Source: Arminella tubonensis (GTDB taxonomy: Bacteria > Pseudomonadota > Alphaproteobacteria > Rhizobiales > Rhizobiaceae). Taken from it: a DNA stretch of 64,000 bases. This document shows positions 37,664 through 47,030 of the stretch, one piece after another. The DNA lies in contig NZ_PCDP01000001.1 in assembly GCF_003240585.1 (NCBI RefSeq), positions 558,001 through 622,000 on the forward strand, in the 5' to 3' direction. Positions within the stretch are counted from its first letter, which is position 1. Each line of letters starts with the position of its first letter. Below the pieces are notes generated by a model, which was not told the DNA's origin, searched no databases, and was given only the letters and a program-made list of their open reading frames with translations. The translations under genes were made by a program, and so were the position numbers.

Positions 37664-39034
37664 ATGCTCACCCGCCGCCAGATCATCGCCGCCCTGACAG
37701 GCGCTGCCGCAGCCGCGACCCTTGCCCCGCGGGTCTTTGCGGCGCCACTTGCAAAGGTCGCGTCGGCAGACATGCGCGGCGCCATTGATGCCGTCGCCTT
37801 CAAGGCGACGCCTGATGCGACCGACAATGGCAGCCGCAAGCTCCAGGCGATGATCGATGCGGCGGCGCGCGACAAGGCACCGGTCTTCCTGCCGCCCGGC
37901 ACCTACACCGTCTCGAACCTTACCCTTCCCGACAATACGAGGCTGATCGGCGTGCCCGGCGCCACGCGGATCGTCTACGGCGGCGACGGCCACCTGATGG
38001 CAGCGACCGGCGCAAAGCGCATCCAGCTGACCGACCTCGTCATCGACGGCGCCAATCGCTGGCTTGCCGACTATGCGAGCGCCCTGCTGCAGTTTTCCGC
38101 TGTCGGCGAGGTTCTGCTCGACAATTGCGAGATCGCCGGCAGCCGGAAGCACGCGCTGCAGCTGGAGCGCAGCGGTGGGCGGATCGAGCGCAGCCGCATC
38201 TCCGGTGCGGCCGACGCCGGCATCTATGCCGTCCAGTCGACAGACCTCACGATCACCGGGAACCGCGTCGAGGATTGCGGCAATGGCGGCATCCTTGTCC
38301 ACCGCTGGGAGAAGGGCGAGGACGGCACCATCGTCACCGGCAACCGCATCTCGAGGATTGGCGCCAACGACGGAGGCACGGGCCAGAACGGCAATGGCGT
38401 GAATGTCTTTCGTGCCAACAACGTCATGGTCAACAACAATCACATCTCCGACTGCGCCTTCACCGCCGTGAGGGCAAACTCCGCCTCAAACGTGCAGATC
38501 AGCGACAACCAGTGCCTGCGATCCGGCGAGACGGCGATCTTCTGCGAATTCGAGTTCGAGGGTGCCGTTGTCAGCGGCAACCTGATCAACGGCGCTGCCA
38601 ACGGCATCTCGATCGCCAATTTCGACAAGGGCGGCCGGCTGGCCAGCGTCACCGGCAACGTCGTGCGCAACCTGTCGCTGAAGGCACCCTATGAGCAGGA
38701 CGGCGGCTTCGGCATCGGCATTTCAGCCGAGGCCGACACGCTGATCGCCTCCAACGTCATCGAGAATGCCCCACTCTGGGGCCTGAAGCTCGGTTGGGGT
38801 CCCTATCTCCGAAACGTCGTCGCCACCGGCAACATCATCAGGCATTCCGGTGTCGGCTGTGCCGTCTCCGTGGCCGACGGCGCCGGCAGTGCTGTCATCT
38901 CGGACAATCTGTTCGAGGATGCGGCGAAGGGAGCGATCGTCGGCTTTCTCTGGGACAAGGCAGCGTCCGCTGATCTCGTCACCGCCAGCTCGTCATTTCG
39001 CAACCTGACGATCGAGCGCAACCGGCTCGGCTGA
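37664..39034 (+). CDS. TIGR03808-type TAT-exported beta-helix protein
   Basis: A 456-residue protein with twin-arginine signal MLTRRQIIAALTGAAAAATLA. The rest is a right-handed parallel beta-helix with many NxI/GN-type turns (ITGNRVEDCGNGGILVHRW, VTGNRISRIG, ISDNQCLRSGETAIF). This rhizobial family is called TAT-translocated repetitive protein. It probably acts in the periplasm on polysaccharide, but substrate and activity are not known. GGAG lies six bases before ATG 37664. Confidence 0.85.
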   Translation: MLTRRQIIAALTGAAAAATLAPRVFAAPLAKVASADMRGAIDAVAFKATPDATDNGSRKLQAMIDAAARDKAPVFLPPGTYTVSNLTLPDNTRLIGVPGATRIVYGGDGHLMAATGAKRIQLTDLVIDGANRWLADYASALLQFSAVGEVLLDNCEIAGSRKHALQLERSGGRIERSRISGAADAGIYAVQSTDLTITGNRVEDCGNGGILVHRWEKGEDGTIVTGNRISRIGANDGGTGQNGNGVNVFRANNVMVNNNHISDCAFTAVRANSASNVQISDNQCLRSGETAIFCEFEFEGAVVSGNLINGAANGISIANFDKGGRLASVTGNVVRNLSLKAPYEQDGGFGIGISAEADTLIASNVIENAPLWGLKLGWGPYLRNVVATGNIIRHSGVGCAVSVADGAGSAVISDNLFEDAAKGAIVGFLWDKAASADLVTASSSFRNLTIERNRLG

Positions 39035-39134
39035 CGCGACCCATCAAAAGCATTCATCACGATATCAACGCCGACCGCTTTCGTTTTAGCCGGCGATTGC
39101 ATAGCGTCGTGCCGATAATAAAGGGGATGCAACA

Positions 39135-39794
39135 ATGCTGACGATCTACGGCGTCTATCGCTCGCGCGCCTCGCGCAATTACTGGATGGCGGAGGAGCTT
39201 GGCATCGAGTTCAAGTCGGTACCCGTCATTCAAGCGTGGCGTCTCGACAATCCTCTCGCGAAAGACGCGCCGATCAATACGATGTCTCCTGAATTTGTCG
39301 CAATCAACCCGATGGGCCTGATCCCCGCGATCAAGGACGGCGACTTCGTGATGCATGAATCGCTTGCCATCAACCTCTACCTCGCCCGGAAATACGGCGG
39401 ACCGCTTGCCGGCAAGACCGTCGAGGAAGGCGGATCGCTGATCATGTGGACGACCTTCGCCGCGACAACCCTGGAACCGCATACGATCAAGGTCGTGCTG
39501 ACATACGATCACGGAAAGGAAAACAGCGAGGCCGGTCAGGCTGTAATCACGGCTGCCTGTCGTTCGCTGAAGCGCCCGCTCGACGTGCTCGAGCAGCATC
39601 TCGACGGTCGCGACTACATCGTTGGCGATGGCTTCACCGCGGCGGATATCAACCTTGCCGAAGTGCTTCGCTACGTGCAGTCGGAAAAGATGCTGTTCGA
39701 CCACCGTCCCAATCTCAAGGCCTGGATCGACCGCTGCCAGTCGCGGGCCGGCTACAAGGCGATGCAGGCGACAAGGATGCAAGAAGCGGAGTAG
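39135..39794 (+). CDS. Glutathione S-transferase
   Basis: A 219-residue GST. The N-terminal thioredoxin-like domain is [20 protein letters not shown], with [19 protein letters not shown] as the cis-Pro and Glu-Ser glutathione contact. The C-terminal helical domain follows. The start ATG at 39135 follows AAGGGGATGC. Substrate unknown. Confidence 0.85.
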   Translation: MLTIYGVYRSRASRNYWMAEELGIEFKSVPVIQAWRLDNPLAKDAPINTMSPEFVAINPMGLIPAIKDGDFVMHESLAINLYLARKYGGPLAGKTVEEGGSLIMWTTFAATTLEPHTIKVVLTYDHGKENSEAGQAVITAACRSLKRPLDVLEQHLDGRDYIVGDGFTAADINLAEVLRYVQSEKMLFDHRPNLKAWIDRCQSRAGYKAMQATRMQEAE

Positions 39795-39810
39795 GCGCTG
39801 CATTTATTTG

Positions 39811-39857
39811 TGCATGTCGTTATCCCAAAACCGCTGCGCACTTTTGGGCGACATGCA
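39811..39857. repeat. Palindromic repeat, family B
   Basis: Arms TGCATGTCG (39811-39819) and CGACATGCA (39849-39857) enclose CCCAAAA/TTTTGGG and the core AAAACCGCTGCGCACTTTT. The element sits at the convergent GST/LysR junction; it may act as a bidirectional terminator. Confidence 0.8.
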
Positions 39858-40754
39858 TCAGGCAAAAATGCGCATGCTCTCCGCCATCTCGTCGCGGATC
39901 CAGTTCTTGAACGCGGTGACTTTCTTCGGCTCTCTCACGCCTTCGGGCGTCACGAAATAGTGGCCGAAGCCGGTACGGACGCGGATGCCGAAGGGGTCCA
40001 CCAGCTGCCCGTGTTCCAGCGCGTAGGCGGCGAGCGTCTGCCAGGCGAGCATGACGCCCTGCCCGGCGATGACGGCGTCGAGGCAGAGAGACGCGTCGTT
40101 GAAGACATGGCGCGGCACCATGGTTGCACCGGACAGGCCGACCTCGCGCAACCAGACCTCCCAGGTAAACATCGCCGGCCCGTCGATGATGGCCGGAACG
40201 GCCAATATTTCCTCAGGCGACTTCAGCTTGCTGGCAATCGCCGGCGAACAGACCGGAAAGACTTCCTGCGCGAGAAGCAGCTCGGTTTTGACACCCGGCC
40301 ATTTGCCTGCCCCGACGCGGATAGTGATGTCGACATCGGAACTTGAGGGATCGACGATCTGCATTGTCGCGTACATGCGCAGGCGAATATCCGGGTGGCA
40401 GGCCGAGAATCGATCAAGGCGATGGACGAGCCAGCGTGCCGCAAAGATCGGCGCCACCGATATGGTGAGGATCGTATCGTCCTGGCGCTGCGCCGCCGAC
40501 ACCGCCTGCGACAATATCTGGAAACCCTCGCCCAGCCGCGCCAGCACCGGCAAGCCCGCCTCGGTCGCCACCATGCCCTTCGGCGTGCGATCGAACAGCT
40601 TGCGGCCAAGCTGGGCTTCCGCCTTGATGATCTGCTGGCTGACTGCACCGATCGTCACGCCAAGCTCGTCCGCCGCTGCCTGAAGCGAGCCAAGACGGCC
40701 AACCGCTTCCAGTGCCCGCAGGCCGTTCAGATGCACGCTATTGAGGTTTTGCAT
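39858..40754 (-). CDS. LysR-family regulator (GcvA-like)
   Basis: A 298-residue LysR regulator. HTH: GSLQAAADELGVTIGAVSQQI; effector domain about 90-290. The sequence belongs to the GcvA-type subgroup. The neighbouring small gene at 40895 is divergent, and the regulator may control it. Ligand unknown. Confidence 0.88.
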   Translation of the reverse strand: MQNLNSVHLNGLRALEAVGRLGSLQAAADELGVTIGAVSQQIIKAEAQLGRKLFDRTPKGMVATEAGLPVLARLGEGFQILSQAVSAAQRQDDTILTISVAPIFAARWLVHRLDRFSACHPDIRLRMYATMQIVDPSSSDVDITIRVGAGKWPGVKTELLLAQEVFPVCSPAIASKLKSPEEILAVPAIIDGPAMFTWEVWLREVGLSGATMVPRHVFNDASLCLDAVIAGQGVMLAWQTLAAYALEHGQLVDPFGIRVRTGFGHYFVTPEGVREPKKVTAFKNWIRDEMAESMRIFA

Positions 40755-40894
40755 ATAGGATATCTATAGCGGCGGCCTTGCATTCTCAATTGAATTTTTT
40801 TGGTTCTGGCGCGATCTTGGCGGCATGAAACAGGTTTCGTTCCGGAATTGCCTCTCTTGTTGAGCTTCCCTGGGAACGGAGAAAGGAGGCAGCC

Positions 40895-41137
40895 ATGTCG
40901 CTGCTGCAGATTTTCTTCAGGTCTATCAAATCCCCCGCCAATGCCGGCGAAGCCGATCCGCTGCTGCACCCTGACCTCGCGGCCATGTCGCTGCTGGAAC
41001 TGGCGGATTTGCCGCTGATGCCCGAGAACCTTGGACGGGTGGACGCAGAACTCGCCACGGCCCCTCATCCGGCCTGTCGGCCACCTTCTCCCCGCTTGCG
41101 GGGCGAAGGGGATAGACGCGCCTTCTGTCGTCCCTGA
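40895..41137 (+). CDS. Small protein with a repeat-derived C-terminus
   Basis: An 80-residue frame with a very good ribosome site (AAAGGAGGCAGCC). Residues 1-55 (MSLLQIFFRSIKSPANAGEA onward, then HPDLAAMSLLELADLPLMPENL) look like a genuine small protein. The last 25 residues (PACRPPSPRLRGEGDRR) are the translation of a RIME-like repeat at 41061-41112. Function not assigned. The original gene may have ended earlier. Confidence 0.5.
   Translation: MSLLQIFFRSIKSPANAGEADPLLHPDLAAMSLLELADLPLMPENLGRVDAELATAPHPACRPPSPRLRGEGDRRAFCRP
41061..41112. repeat. RIME-like repeat fragment
   Basis: CCCCTCATCCGGCC...GGCC and CCTTCTCCCCGCTTGCGGGGCGAAGG hairpins. It overlaps the 3' end of the small gene at 40895, which is translated into it. 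Confidence 0.75.
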
Positions 41138-41240
41138 TCTTCGTGATTGATCGAAAGACCGCGACAAACGAGGTCGTCCCCTCTTGGAGGAAATGTCTGC
41201 GGCCGTATAATCCGGTCAAGACCACCGGGGGCGAACAACC

Positions 41241-41594
41241 ATGACCAGCGCCGACATCGACACAGTCTTCGACCGCCTGCAGAGGCTGGCAACCGAGGCC
41301 GGCCTTCCCGAGGTCGAGATCGGGACGAACTATGGGACGCCGGCGCTCAAGGTCGGCGGAAAGGCGTTTGTTTCCGTCAAGAATGCCGAAACGATCGTGC
41401 TGGCGATCCCTATCGCCGACAAGGAGCCGCTCATCGAAATGGCGCCCGAGATCTACTATCAGACCGACCATTATCGCGGCTGGCCGTCGCTGCCGTTGCG
41501 GGCGGCGGTGATCGGCGACGACGAGCTCAAGCAAAGGCTCGCCGACGCGTGGCGGTTTCGGGCGCCGCGCAAGCTGAGGGCGAGCTTTGACTAG
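41241..41594 (+). CDS. MmcQ/YjbR-family protein
   Basis: A 117-residue MmcQ/YjbR protein with a double-wing-like fold; signature VEIGTNYGTPALKVGGKAFVS and IYYQTDHYRGWPSLPLR. Function is uncertain, though DNA binding has been suggested for the family. It is convergent with the GST at 41601, six bases away. Confidence 0.8.
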   Translation: MTSADIDTVFDRLQRLATEAGLPEVEIGTNYGTPALKVGGKAFVSVKNAETIVLAIPIADKEPLIEMAPEIYYQTDHYRGWPSLPLRAAVIGDDELKQRLADAWRFRAPRKLRASFD

Positions 41595-41600
41595 AGTTGA

Positions 41601-42221
41601 TCAGGCCTTTTCCACCGCAAGCGCTCTTTGCACCGCCGGGCGGGTCAGCATGCGGTCGTGATGGGTGCTTACCTTCGGGAAACGGCTGCGATCGACGCCA
41701 TCGCTGGCAAGCCACCGGGCCATCGTGAAGAGGTAGCCGTCGGCGACCGAATAGCTGTCGCCCATGACCCAGGGGCCGGCCAGCATCTTGTCCTCGATGA
41801 TGGTGAAGCTGTCGCCCATCGTCTGGGGGACCTTGGATTTCATCGTCTCGATCGCGGCAGCATCGTCCGTCCAGCGTGCGCCGCGACGACCGTGCGCATG
41901 GTTCACATGCACGGTCGAGCAGAGATAATTGTTGAAAGCCTGCATGCGACCGAACGCGAAGAAGTCATCGAGTGGCGCCAGGCGTGCCGACGAGGCGACC
42001 TGGGCGATATAGGCGAGAATAGCCGGGGTTTCCGTCAGCGCGCCCCGTTCGGTCACCATTGCGGGGACGCGGCCCTTGGGGTTGATCGCCAGATATTCCG
42101 GCGTCAAATGCTCGGCCTTCGAGGTGTCCACCCGTTTCGGTTCATAAGCCATGCCGCCCTCTTCGAGTGCAATGAGACTGGCGAGCGCGCAGGTTCCCGG
42201 CGAAAAATATAATGTCAGCAT
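41601..42221 (-). CDS. Glutathione S-transferase (GstA type)
   Basis: A 206-residue GST. It begins MLTLYFSPGTCALASLIALEE with the Cys10 of the beta-class, INPKGRVPAM for the cis-Pro, and TETPAILAYI. It conjugates or reduces with glutathione in the cytoplasm. Start at 42221. Confidence 0.85.
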   Translation of the reverse strand: MLTLYFSPGTCALASLIALEEGGMAYEPKRVDTSKAEHLTPEYLAINPKGRVPAMVTERGALTETPAILAYIAQVASSARLAPLDDFFAFGRMQAFNNYLCSTVHVNHAHGRRGARWTDDAAAIETMKSKVPQTMGDSFTIIEDKMLAGPWVMGDSYSVADGYLFTMARWLASDGVDRSRFPKVSTHHDRMLTRPAVQRALAVEKA

Positions 42222-42341
42222 GCTGATTCTTCTCTCCCTCTTACAAGCAACTTATAGCGCGTTCCCGGGGTGGCGGAAACGCGCTTGATGGAGAGATTAT
42301 GGGCAGATGGAACCGGCGCATTGCGACCGGCCCCCTTTCGG

Positions 42342-42698
42342 TCATGCGCAGCCCGGGACCTCCGCCAGGCTATGCCAGACCGGGATGCCGCGTTCGCGGG
42401 CGATGCGGACATCGTTGTCTGCGCCCTTGCTCGCGCCTTCAAGCCTGAGCACGCCTTCGCAAAGCTGCAGCAGCCTGCCAGCCGTCGGATGAAATATCTC
42501 CTCGTAGAGGTCGTCGCCGACCGCCTTGCCACCGGCGGTGTGCCAGACCGGGAGCGCCACCCATTCGCCAATCATCGGCAGGTGGCCGGCCTGGAACAGG
42601 GCATAGGACGGCTCAGCCAGCCGGGCCAGGTTCTCAGCCATTTTTGAAGGGTCGTCGTTGGTGCCCGAGCGATAGGGGCCGGCAATCAAAATCAGCAT
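42342..42698 (-). CDS. DUF4406 protein, deoxyribosyltransferase-like
   Basis: A 118-residue protein with MLILIAGPYRSGTNDDPSKM, the nucleoside 2-deoxyribosyltransferase-like start, and VLRLEGASKGADNDVRIARE. AAAGGAG precedes the ATG at 42698. It is divergent from the DeoR gene and probably regulated by it. Substrate unknown. Confidence 0.75.
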   Translation of the reverse strand: MLILIAGPYRSGTNDDPSKMAENLARLAEPSYALFQAGHLPMIGEWVALPVWHTAGGKAVGDDLYEEIFHPTAGRLLQLCEGVLRLEGASKGADNDVRIARERGIPVWHSLAEVPGCA

Positions 42699-42819
42699 GT
42701 CGTTTCTCCTTTTCTCCCGCCTCATGCGGGAATTTGCACGAATATGCGTTATTTTTCTTGATTGTCGAGTCTGATTCGATAATGTACTTGAAATCGCGCA
42801 ATTTCATGCAGGAGCGTGC

Positions 42820-43575
42820 ATGCTGACCAGTCAACGCCAAACGACGATCCTCGACATCCTGCGCCGGGACGGACAGGTGATCGCCAAGCGCGTCGCCGAG
42901 AGCCTCGATGTTTCGGAGGACACGATCCGGCGCGATCTCAGGGAAATGGCGGCGGAGGGATTGCTGAAGCGCGTTCACGGCGGCGCCATGCCGATCGCCC
43001 CTCCCCTGCCGGACTTTTCGGCCCGGCGAAATCTATCGTCGAACGAGAAACGGGAATTGGGGGCTTATGCCGCCGGCATGGTAAGGCCGGGCCAGACGAT
43101 CTTTCTCGACGGCGGGACGACGACCGAGGAGATCGCCCGGCATCTGCCGCGGGATTTCGCCTTCACGCTCGTCACCCATAGCCCGACGATCGCCGGCGAA
43201 CTCGAGCATCACCCGACGGCCGACGTGATCCTGATCGGCGGCTGGCTCTACAAGCATTCGATGGTGGCGACGGGTGCGGCGGCGATGGCGGCGATCTCGA
43301 CGGTGCGGCCGGATATCTTCTTCCTCGGCGTTACCGCGATCCATCCCTCGCGCGGGCTATCCACGGGCAACTTCGAGGAGGCCGCGATCAAGCGACATAT
43401 CGCGCAATGTTCCGACCAGACCTTTGTAGCGGTGACGCAGGAGAAGCTCGACGCCGTGTCCCCATGCCACATCCTGCCGCTGGCGGCCATTTCAGGGATG
43501 ATCGTGCCGCGCAGCCTTGGCGAGGACAGTCTCAAGCCCTACCGGAACGCCGGCGTGGCGATCCTGCCTGCGTGA
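42820..43575 (+). CDS. DeoR-family transcriptional regulator
   Basis: A 251-residue DeoR protein: HTH (residues about 5-57, VIAKRVAESLDVSEDTIRRDLREM) and DeoR C-terminal sensor domain (FLDGGTTTEEIARHLP). The family binds phosphosugars. The divergent DUF4406 gene is the obvious target. The 3' end overlaps the convergent membrane-protein gene by 44 bases. Confidence 0.9.
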   Translation: MLTSQRQTTILDILRRDGQVIAKRVAESLDVSEDTIRRDLREMAAEGLLKRVHGGAMPIAPPLPDFSARRNLSSNEKRELGAYAAGMVRPGQTIFLDGGTTTEEIARHLPRDFAFTLVTHSPTIAGELEHHPTADVILIGGWLYKHSMVATGAAAMAAISTVRPDIFFLGVTAIHPSRGLSTGNFEEAAIKRHIAQCSDQTFVAVTQEKLDAVSPCHILPLAAISGMIVPRSLGEDSLKPYRNAGVAILPA

Positions 43576-44299
43576 AAGGCTGAAGCGATTTTCCGCCGGC
43601 CGCAACCCATCTTTCAGGCAGAAGGCTGCCGAGCAAGGACAGGATGAAAATGACAAGGGCGACATAAGAGGCGGTATCGTCGATGGTGCCGAACTGCAGG
43701 AGATAGATCGCCTGCGGCTGGATGCCTGCAATGGTCGCCGCCAGGCCCGTCAACCGGAGTTCCTCCGACAGGAACAGCGGGAACGCCGAGTTCTCCGATA
43801 TTGCCAGCAAGACGGAATGAGCGGCGGCGAGAGCCACTAAGTAATGCAGAGGCCGCCATGGCCCGAAAGGTTCGCGTCCATTTTCCTCGAACGGCAGAGC
43901 CAGATAGGCACCGAAAGCTGCGAGAAAAAGCAGCGGCATCGGCAGCGCATCGAAGATCGCCTGGAACTGCAATTCGCCGTGCCAGATATTGGTGAACAGC
44001 ATCGGAAATGGGCCGATCGCCACGAACCATACGGCCACGGCCGCGCACCAGAGAGGACTGAGCTTGAGGTAATTTATGCGGGCGACGGTGCAGACGAACA
44101 GGATGATGCCTGCCAGCCAAACACCGCCGGGCTTCACCGTCCCCGAGAGGAAATCGATGAGCGGCCCGCAGGAGCCGGCGCTCTTGGCGCAGCCGGAGCC
44201 CTGAACGATCGCCCAGCTGACGTAATCGAAATAGACCGCGAAGAACAGGAACCCCGCGATACTGACCAAACCCCACCAGATATAACGACCCGCGAACAT
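43532..44299 (-). CDS. Unknown polytopic membrane protein
   Basis: A 255-residue protein with about seven hydrophobic segments, starting WWGLVSIAGFLFFAVYFDY and including CTVARINYLKLSPLWCAAVAVW. No motif recognised. Basic C-terminal tail. Overlaps the DeoR 3' end by 44 bases. Confidence 0.55.
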   Translation of the reverse strand: MFAGRYIWWGLVSIAGFLFFAVYFDYVSWAIVQGSGCAKSAGSCGPLIDFLSGTVKPGGVWLAGIILFVCTVARINYLKLSPLWCAAVAVWFVAIGPFPMLFTNIWHGELQFQAIFDALPMPLLFLAAFGAYLALPFEENGREPFGPWRPLHYLVALAAAHSVLLAISENSAFPLFLSEELRLTGLAATIAGIQPQAIYLLQFGTIDDTASYVALVIFILSLLGSLLPERWVAAGGKSLQPFTQAGSPRRRSGRA

Positions 44300-44445
44300 G
44301 CCTCCACCTCATGACGGCCAAGACGAAATCACATGAGGGAAGAGTGTACGCAAACAGCTGAAATCCACATTAACGGCCCGCGGATTTTGCTGAATTATAT
44401 TAGCAATAAGTTACATAAAGCCGGGAACGGCCTTTTTCGGGACAA

Positions 44446-45453
44446 TCAGTTTGTCAGCGCTGAGGTGACCCTGATGTCGCCGACGTGGATGCCGTTCCAG
44501 TTCCTGAGGGACTTGTTGGCCATGGCCATAAGGCCTTCATGGACCTCCCCGCCCTTTTCGAAGAAGCGGGCAAGCGTTGCCATGACGACTGCCTCGGCGG
44601 CCCGTCCGGTGCCGTCATCGCATTTGAGCGCGATGGCGATGCCTTTTTCCGGGATAGCAGCGCAGAAGACGCCTTCGGCGCCGGTCTTGGCGAAGATTCG
44701 GCCGGGAGCGAGCTGCATTAGCGCCGTGCAGGCGCGGCCGGTACCGGCGACATAAAAGGGCTCGGCCATGCAAGCTTCGAACAGCCGGCGCGAGGCCTTG
44801 GCACGCAATGGCTCAAGGCCGGCGCCGGTCGCCATTTTGGCAAAGCCATGGGCGAGGCTCTTGAGCGGGACCGCGTAATTGGGGATCGAGCAACCGTCCG
44901 TGCCGCAGTTGTCGACGCCGAGTGCTGTGCCGGTCAGGCTCTGCATCGTGTCGCGGATCTGCTGTTGCAGCGGATGATCGTAGCCGACATAGCCCTTGGG
45001 ATCGATGTCCTGGTGGCAGCAGGCGCAGACGAAGCCCGAATGCTTGCCGGAGCAATTGTTGTGAAGGGCAGTCGGCTTGTCGATGGTGCGGGCCTGGTGG
45101 ATCACCGTGTTCTGGTCGAACGACCAATGGGCGCCGCATTCGAGCGCATCCACATTGCGCCCGGCGCGGGCGAGCATCGAAGCGGCGAGCGCCACGTGCT
45201 CATCCTGCCCGCTATGCGACGAGCAGGCGAGCGCCAACTCCTTGTTTCCAAAGCCGTAAGCATCCGCAGCGCCGCTCTCGACCAGCGGCAGAGCCTGCAT
45301 GGCCTTGCAGGCCGAGCGCGGGAAAACGGCGGCATCGACATCCCCGAGCGAGAAGACCAGCTTGCCATCGCCATCGACTACAGCAACCGAGGCACTATGC
45401 CGGCTCTCGACGAGGTTTCCGCGGGTGACTTCGACACAGACAGGATTGGACAT
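44446..45453 (-). CDS. L-asparaginase, ReAV/thermolabile type
   Basis: A 335-residue asparaginase of the Zn-binding rhizobial class. Catalytic Ser47 and Lys50 lie in RSACK, a second Ser79 in CSSHSG, and metal residues Cys134, Lys137 (NCSGKHSG) and Cys188 (DGCSI). All are present, one position off the R. etli enzyme. It hydrolyses L-asparagine to aspartate and ammonia. The usual ansP or ansB neighbours are not in the window, so regulation is unclear. Confidence 0.9.
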   Translation of the reverse strand: MSNPVCVEVTRGNLVESRHSASVAVVDGDGKLVFSLGDVDAAVFPRSACKAMQALPLVESGAADAYGFGNKELALACSSHSGQDEHVALAASMLARAGRNVDALECGAHWSFDQNTVIHQARTIDKPTALHNNCSGKHSGFVCACCHQDIDPKGYVGYDHPLQQQIRDTMQSLTGTALGVDNCGTDGCSIPNYAVPLKSLAHGFAKMATGAGLEPLRAKASRRLFEACMAEPFYVAGTGRACTALMQLAPGRIFAKTGAEGVFCAAIPEKGIAIALKCDDGTGRAAEAVVMATLARFFEKGGEVHEGLMAMANKSLRNWNGIHVGDIRVTSALTN

Positions 45454-45597
45454 GCAGGCGCTCTCTCAAAGATTTGGTCTGGGCATTGATAGCGGGTGGG
45501 TGATGGATTGCCAACTGTTTGGCGTTGCCGAGCGCAGGCGCGCGCGATGACGACAGATGAGATAGGTATGAAGAGTTACTCGCGAAAAGGTTGATCG

Positions 45598-45720
45598 ATG
45601 GCACTCGAAACTAGGGTATGGGATCCATCAAACATCTGGATAGTCCCGAAGCGATCAGGGCCTATCTAAAAGCGGCTTTCGAAGACGGAGATTCCGCTTT
45701 GACGATTGGAGCATGTGGAG
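45598..45720 (+). pseudogene. Remnant of a HigA-type addiction-module antidote protein
   Basis: The ATG at 45598 begins MALETRVWDPS; after a single-base frame change near 45631 the other frame reads HLDSPEAIRAYLKAAFEDGD. Together this is the N-terminus of HigA-family addiction-module antidote proteins, which start MALxTxxFDPAxYLDSPEAIAAYL. It ends abruptly at the RIME-like repeat at 45725. No toxin gene is visible beside it. It is a decayed gene. Confidence 0.7.
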
Positions 45721-45724
45721 GCTT

Positions 45725-45873
45725 ACCCCCCTCTGTCACTGCGTGACATCTCCCCCACAAGGGGGGAGATCGTTCTTTTCCCACGCACGGTCCGCAGCTG
45801 TCAGGGGCGCAGAGACGTTGCGGTCAAACTCCCCCCTTGTGGGGGAGATGTCGGCGTCGCCGACAGAGGGGGT
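45725..45873. repeat. RIME-like repeat, same family as 28325-28449
   Basis: Inverted arms ACCCCCCTCTGTC and GACAGAGGGGGT, with CTCCCCCACAAGG-type hairpins inside. It begins directly at the point where the antitoxin fragment stops. The rest of the gap 45454-45936 has no gene I can support. Confidence 0.85.
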
Positions 45874-45936
45874 TTCTGCCAGGACTTCGGAATAGCCCTA
45901 ACGCCCCCGTCCCGCGACCCCAGACCCAAACTCCAA

Positions 45937-46935
45937 CTAACCCACCCTCAGCATGATCTTGCCGATGTGGCTGCTGGTTTCCATCAGCCTGTGTGCCTCG
46001 ACGACGTCGTCGAAGGCGAAGGTCTTGTCGATCAGCGGGGCGATGGTGCCGGCGTCGAGCAGTGGCCAGACCTCGGACAGCAGCTCGTCGCGGATGGCGC
46101 GTTTCTCTTCCGGGCTGCGAGGGCGCATGGTCGAGCCGGTGATGGTCAGGCGCTTGACCATGATCGGGGCGAGGTTGACCTTTTCGGCCATCGAGCCGCT
46201 TAGGAAAGCGATGATCGACAGGCAGCCGTCCTTGGCGAGCGAAGCCAGGTTCCTCTCGAGATAATCCGCGCCGACCATGTCGAGAATAGCGTCGACGCCA
46301 TGCGCGGTTTCAGCCTTGATGACCTCGGCGAAATCTTCCTCGCGGTAGTTGATCGCGCGCCTTGCGCCAAGCTTCTCGCAGGCCTCGCACTTTTCCTTCG
46401 AACCCGCCGTCGTGAAGACCTCGGCGCCGAATGCGTGGGCGAGCTGGATGGCCGTGGTGCCGATGCCGCTCGATCCGCCGTGGATCAGCACGCTTTCGCC
46501 TTCCGTCAGTCCGGCCATCTGAAACAGGTTGGCCCAGACGGTGAAATAGTTTTCGGGGAGAGCCGCCGCCTTGATCGCGTCGTAGCCATTCGGGAAGCGG
46601 AGCGCCTGGCCGGCGGGTAACACGCAATATTCGGCGTAGGCGCCGCCGTTGGTCAGGCCGCAGACCTTGTTGCCGATGGCGAATTCTCTGGTGCCCTCTG
46701 CGACGTCAACGACTTCGCCGGCTATCTCAAGGCCAAGGATCGGGCTTGCTTCCTTCGGCGGCGGATATGTGCCCTGACGCTGGGCGATATCCGGCCGGTT
46801 GACGCCGATCGCCTCGACACGGACGAGAATTTCCCCCGGCTTCAGGACCGGAAGCGGCCCTTTGACGATCGTCATCGCCTCGGGAGGGCCGAAGGACGGG
46901 AGCGCCACATAGCGCATTTCAGTTGGCAAACTCAT
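45937..46935 (-). CDS. Quinone oxidoreductase (MDR superfamily)
   Basis: A 332-residue zinc-independent medium-chain reductase. [18 protein letters not shown] is the NADPH site near residue 150; [12 protein letters not shown] and [24 protein letters not shown] are typical of NAD(P)H:quinone oxidoreductases (PIG3-like). GGAGG lies seven bases before ATG 46935. Confidence 0.88.
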   Translation of the reverse strand: MSLPTEMRYVALPSFGPPEAMTIVKGPLPVLKPGEILVRVEAIGVNRPDIAQRQGTYPPPKEASPILGLEIAGEVVDVAEGTREFAIGNKVCGLTNGGAYAEYCVLPAGQALRFPNGYDAIKAAALPENYFTVWANLFQMAGLTEGESVLIHGGSSGIGTTAIQLAHAFGAEVFTTAGSKEKCEACEKLGARRAINYREEDFAEVIKAETAHGVDAILDMVGADYLERNLASLAKDGCLSIIAFLSGSMAEKVNLAPIMVKRLTITGSTMRPRSPEEKRAIRDELLSEVWPLLDAGTIAPLIDKTFAFDDVVEAHRLMETSSHIGKIMLRVG

Positions 46936-47030
46936 CGACCGGCCTCCTCTGTCCCCTCGGAGCTATGGACATAGTCCAGCGCGATCGGCTTGGAAAGGAG
47001 CCAGATGGCAAGGGCGGCAATTGGTCTCGG

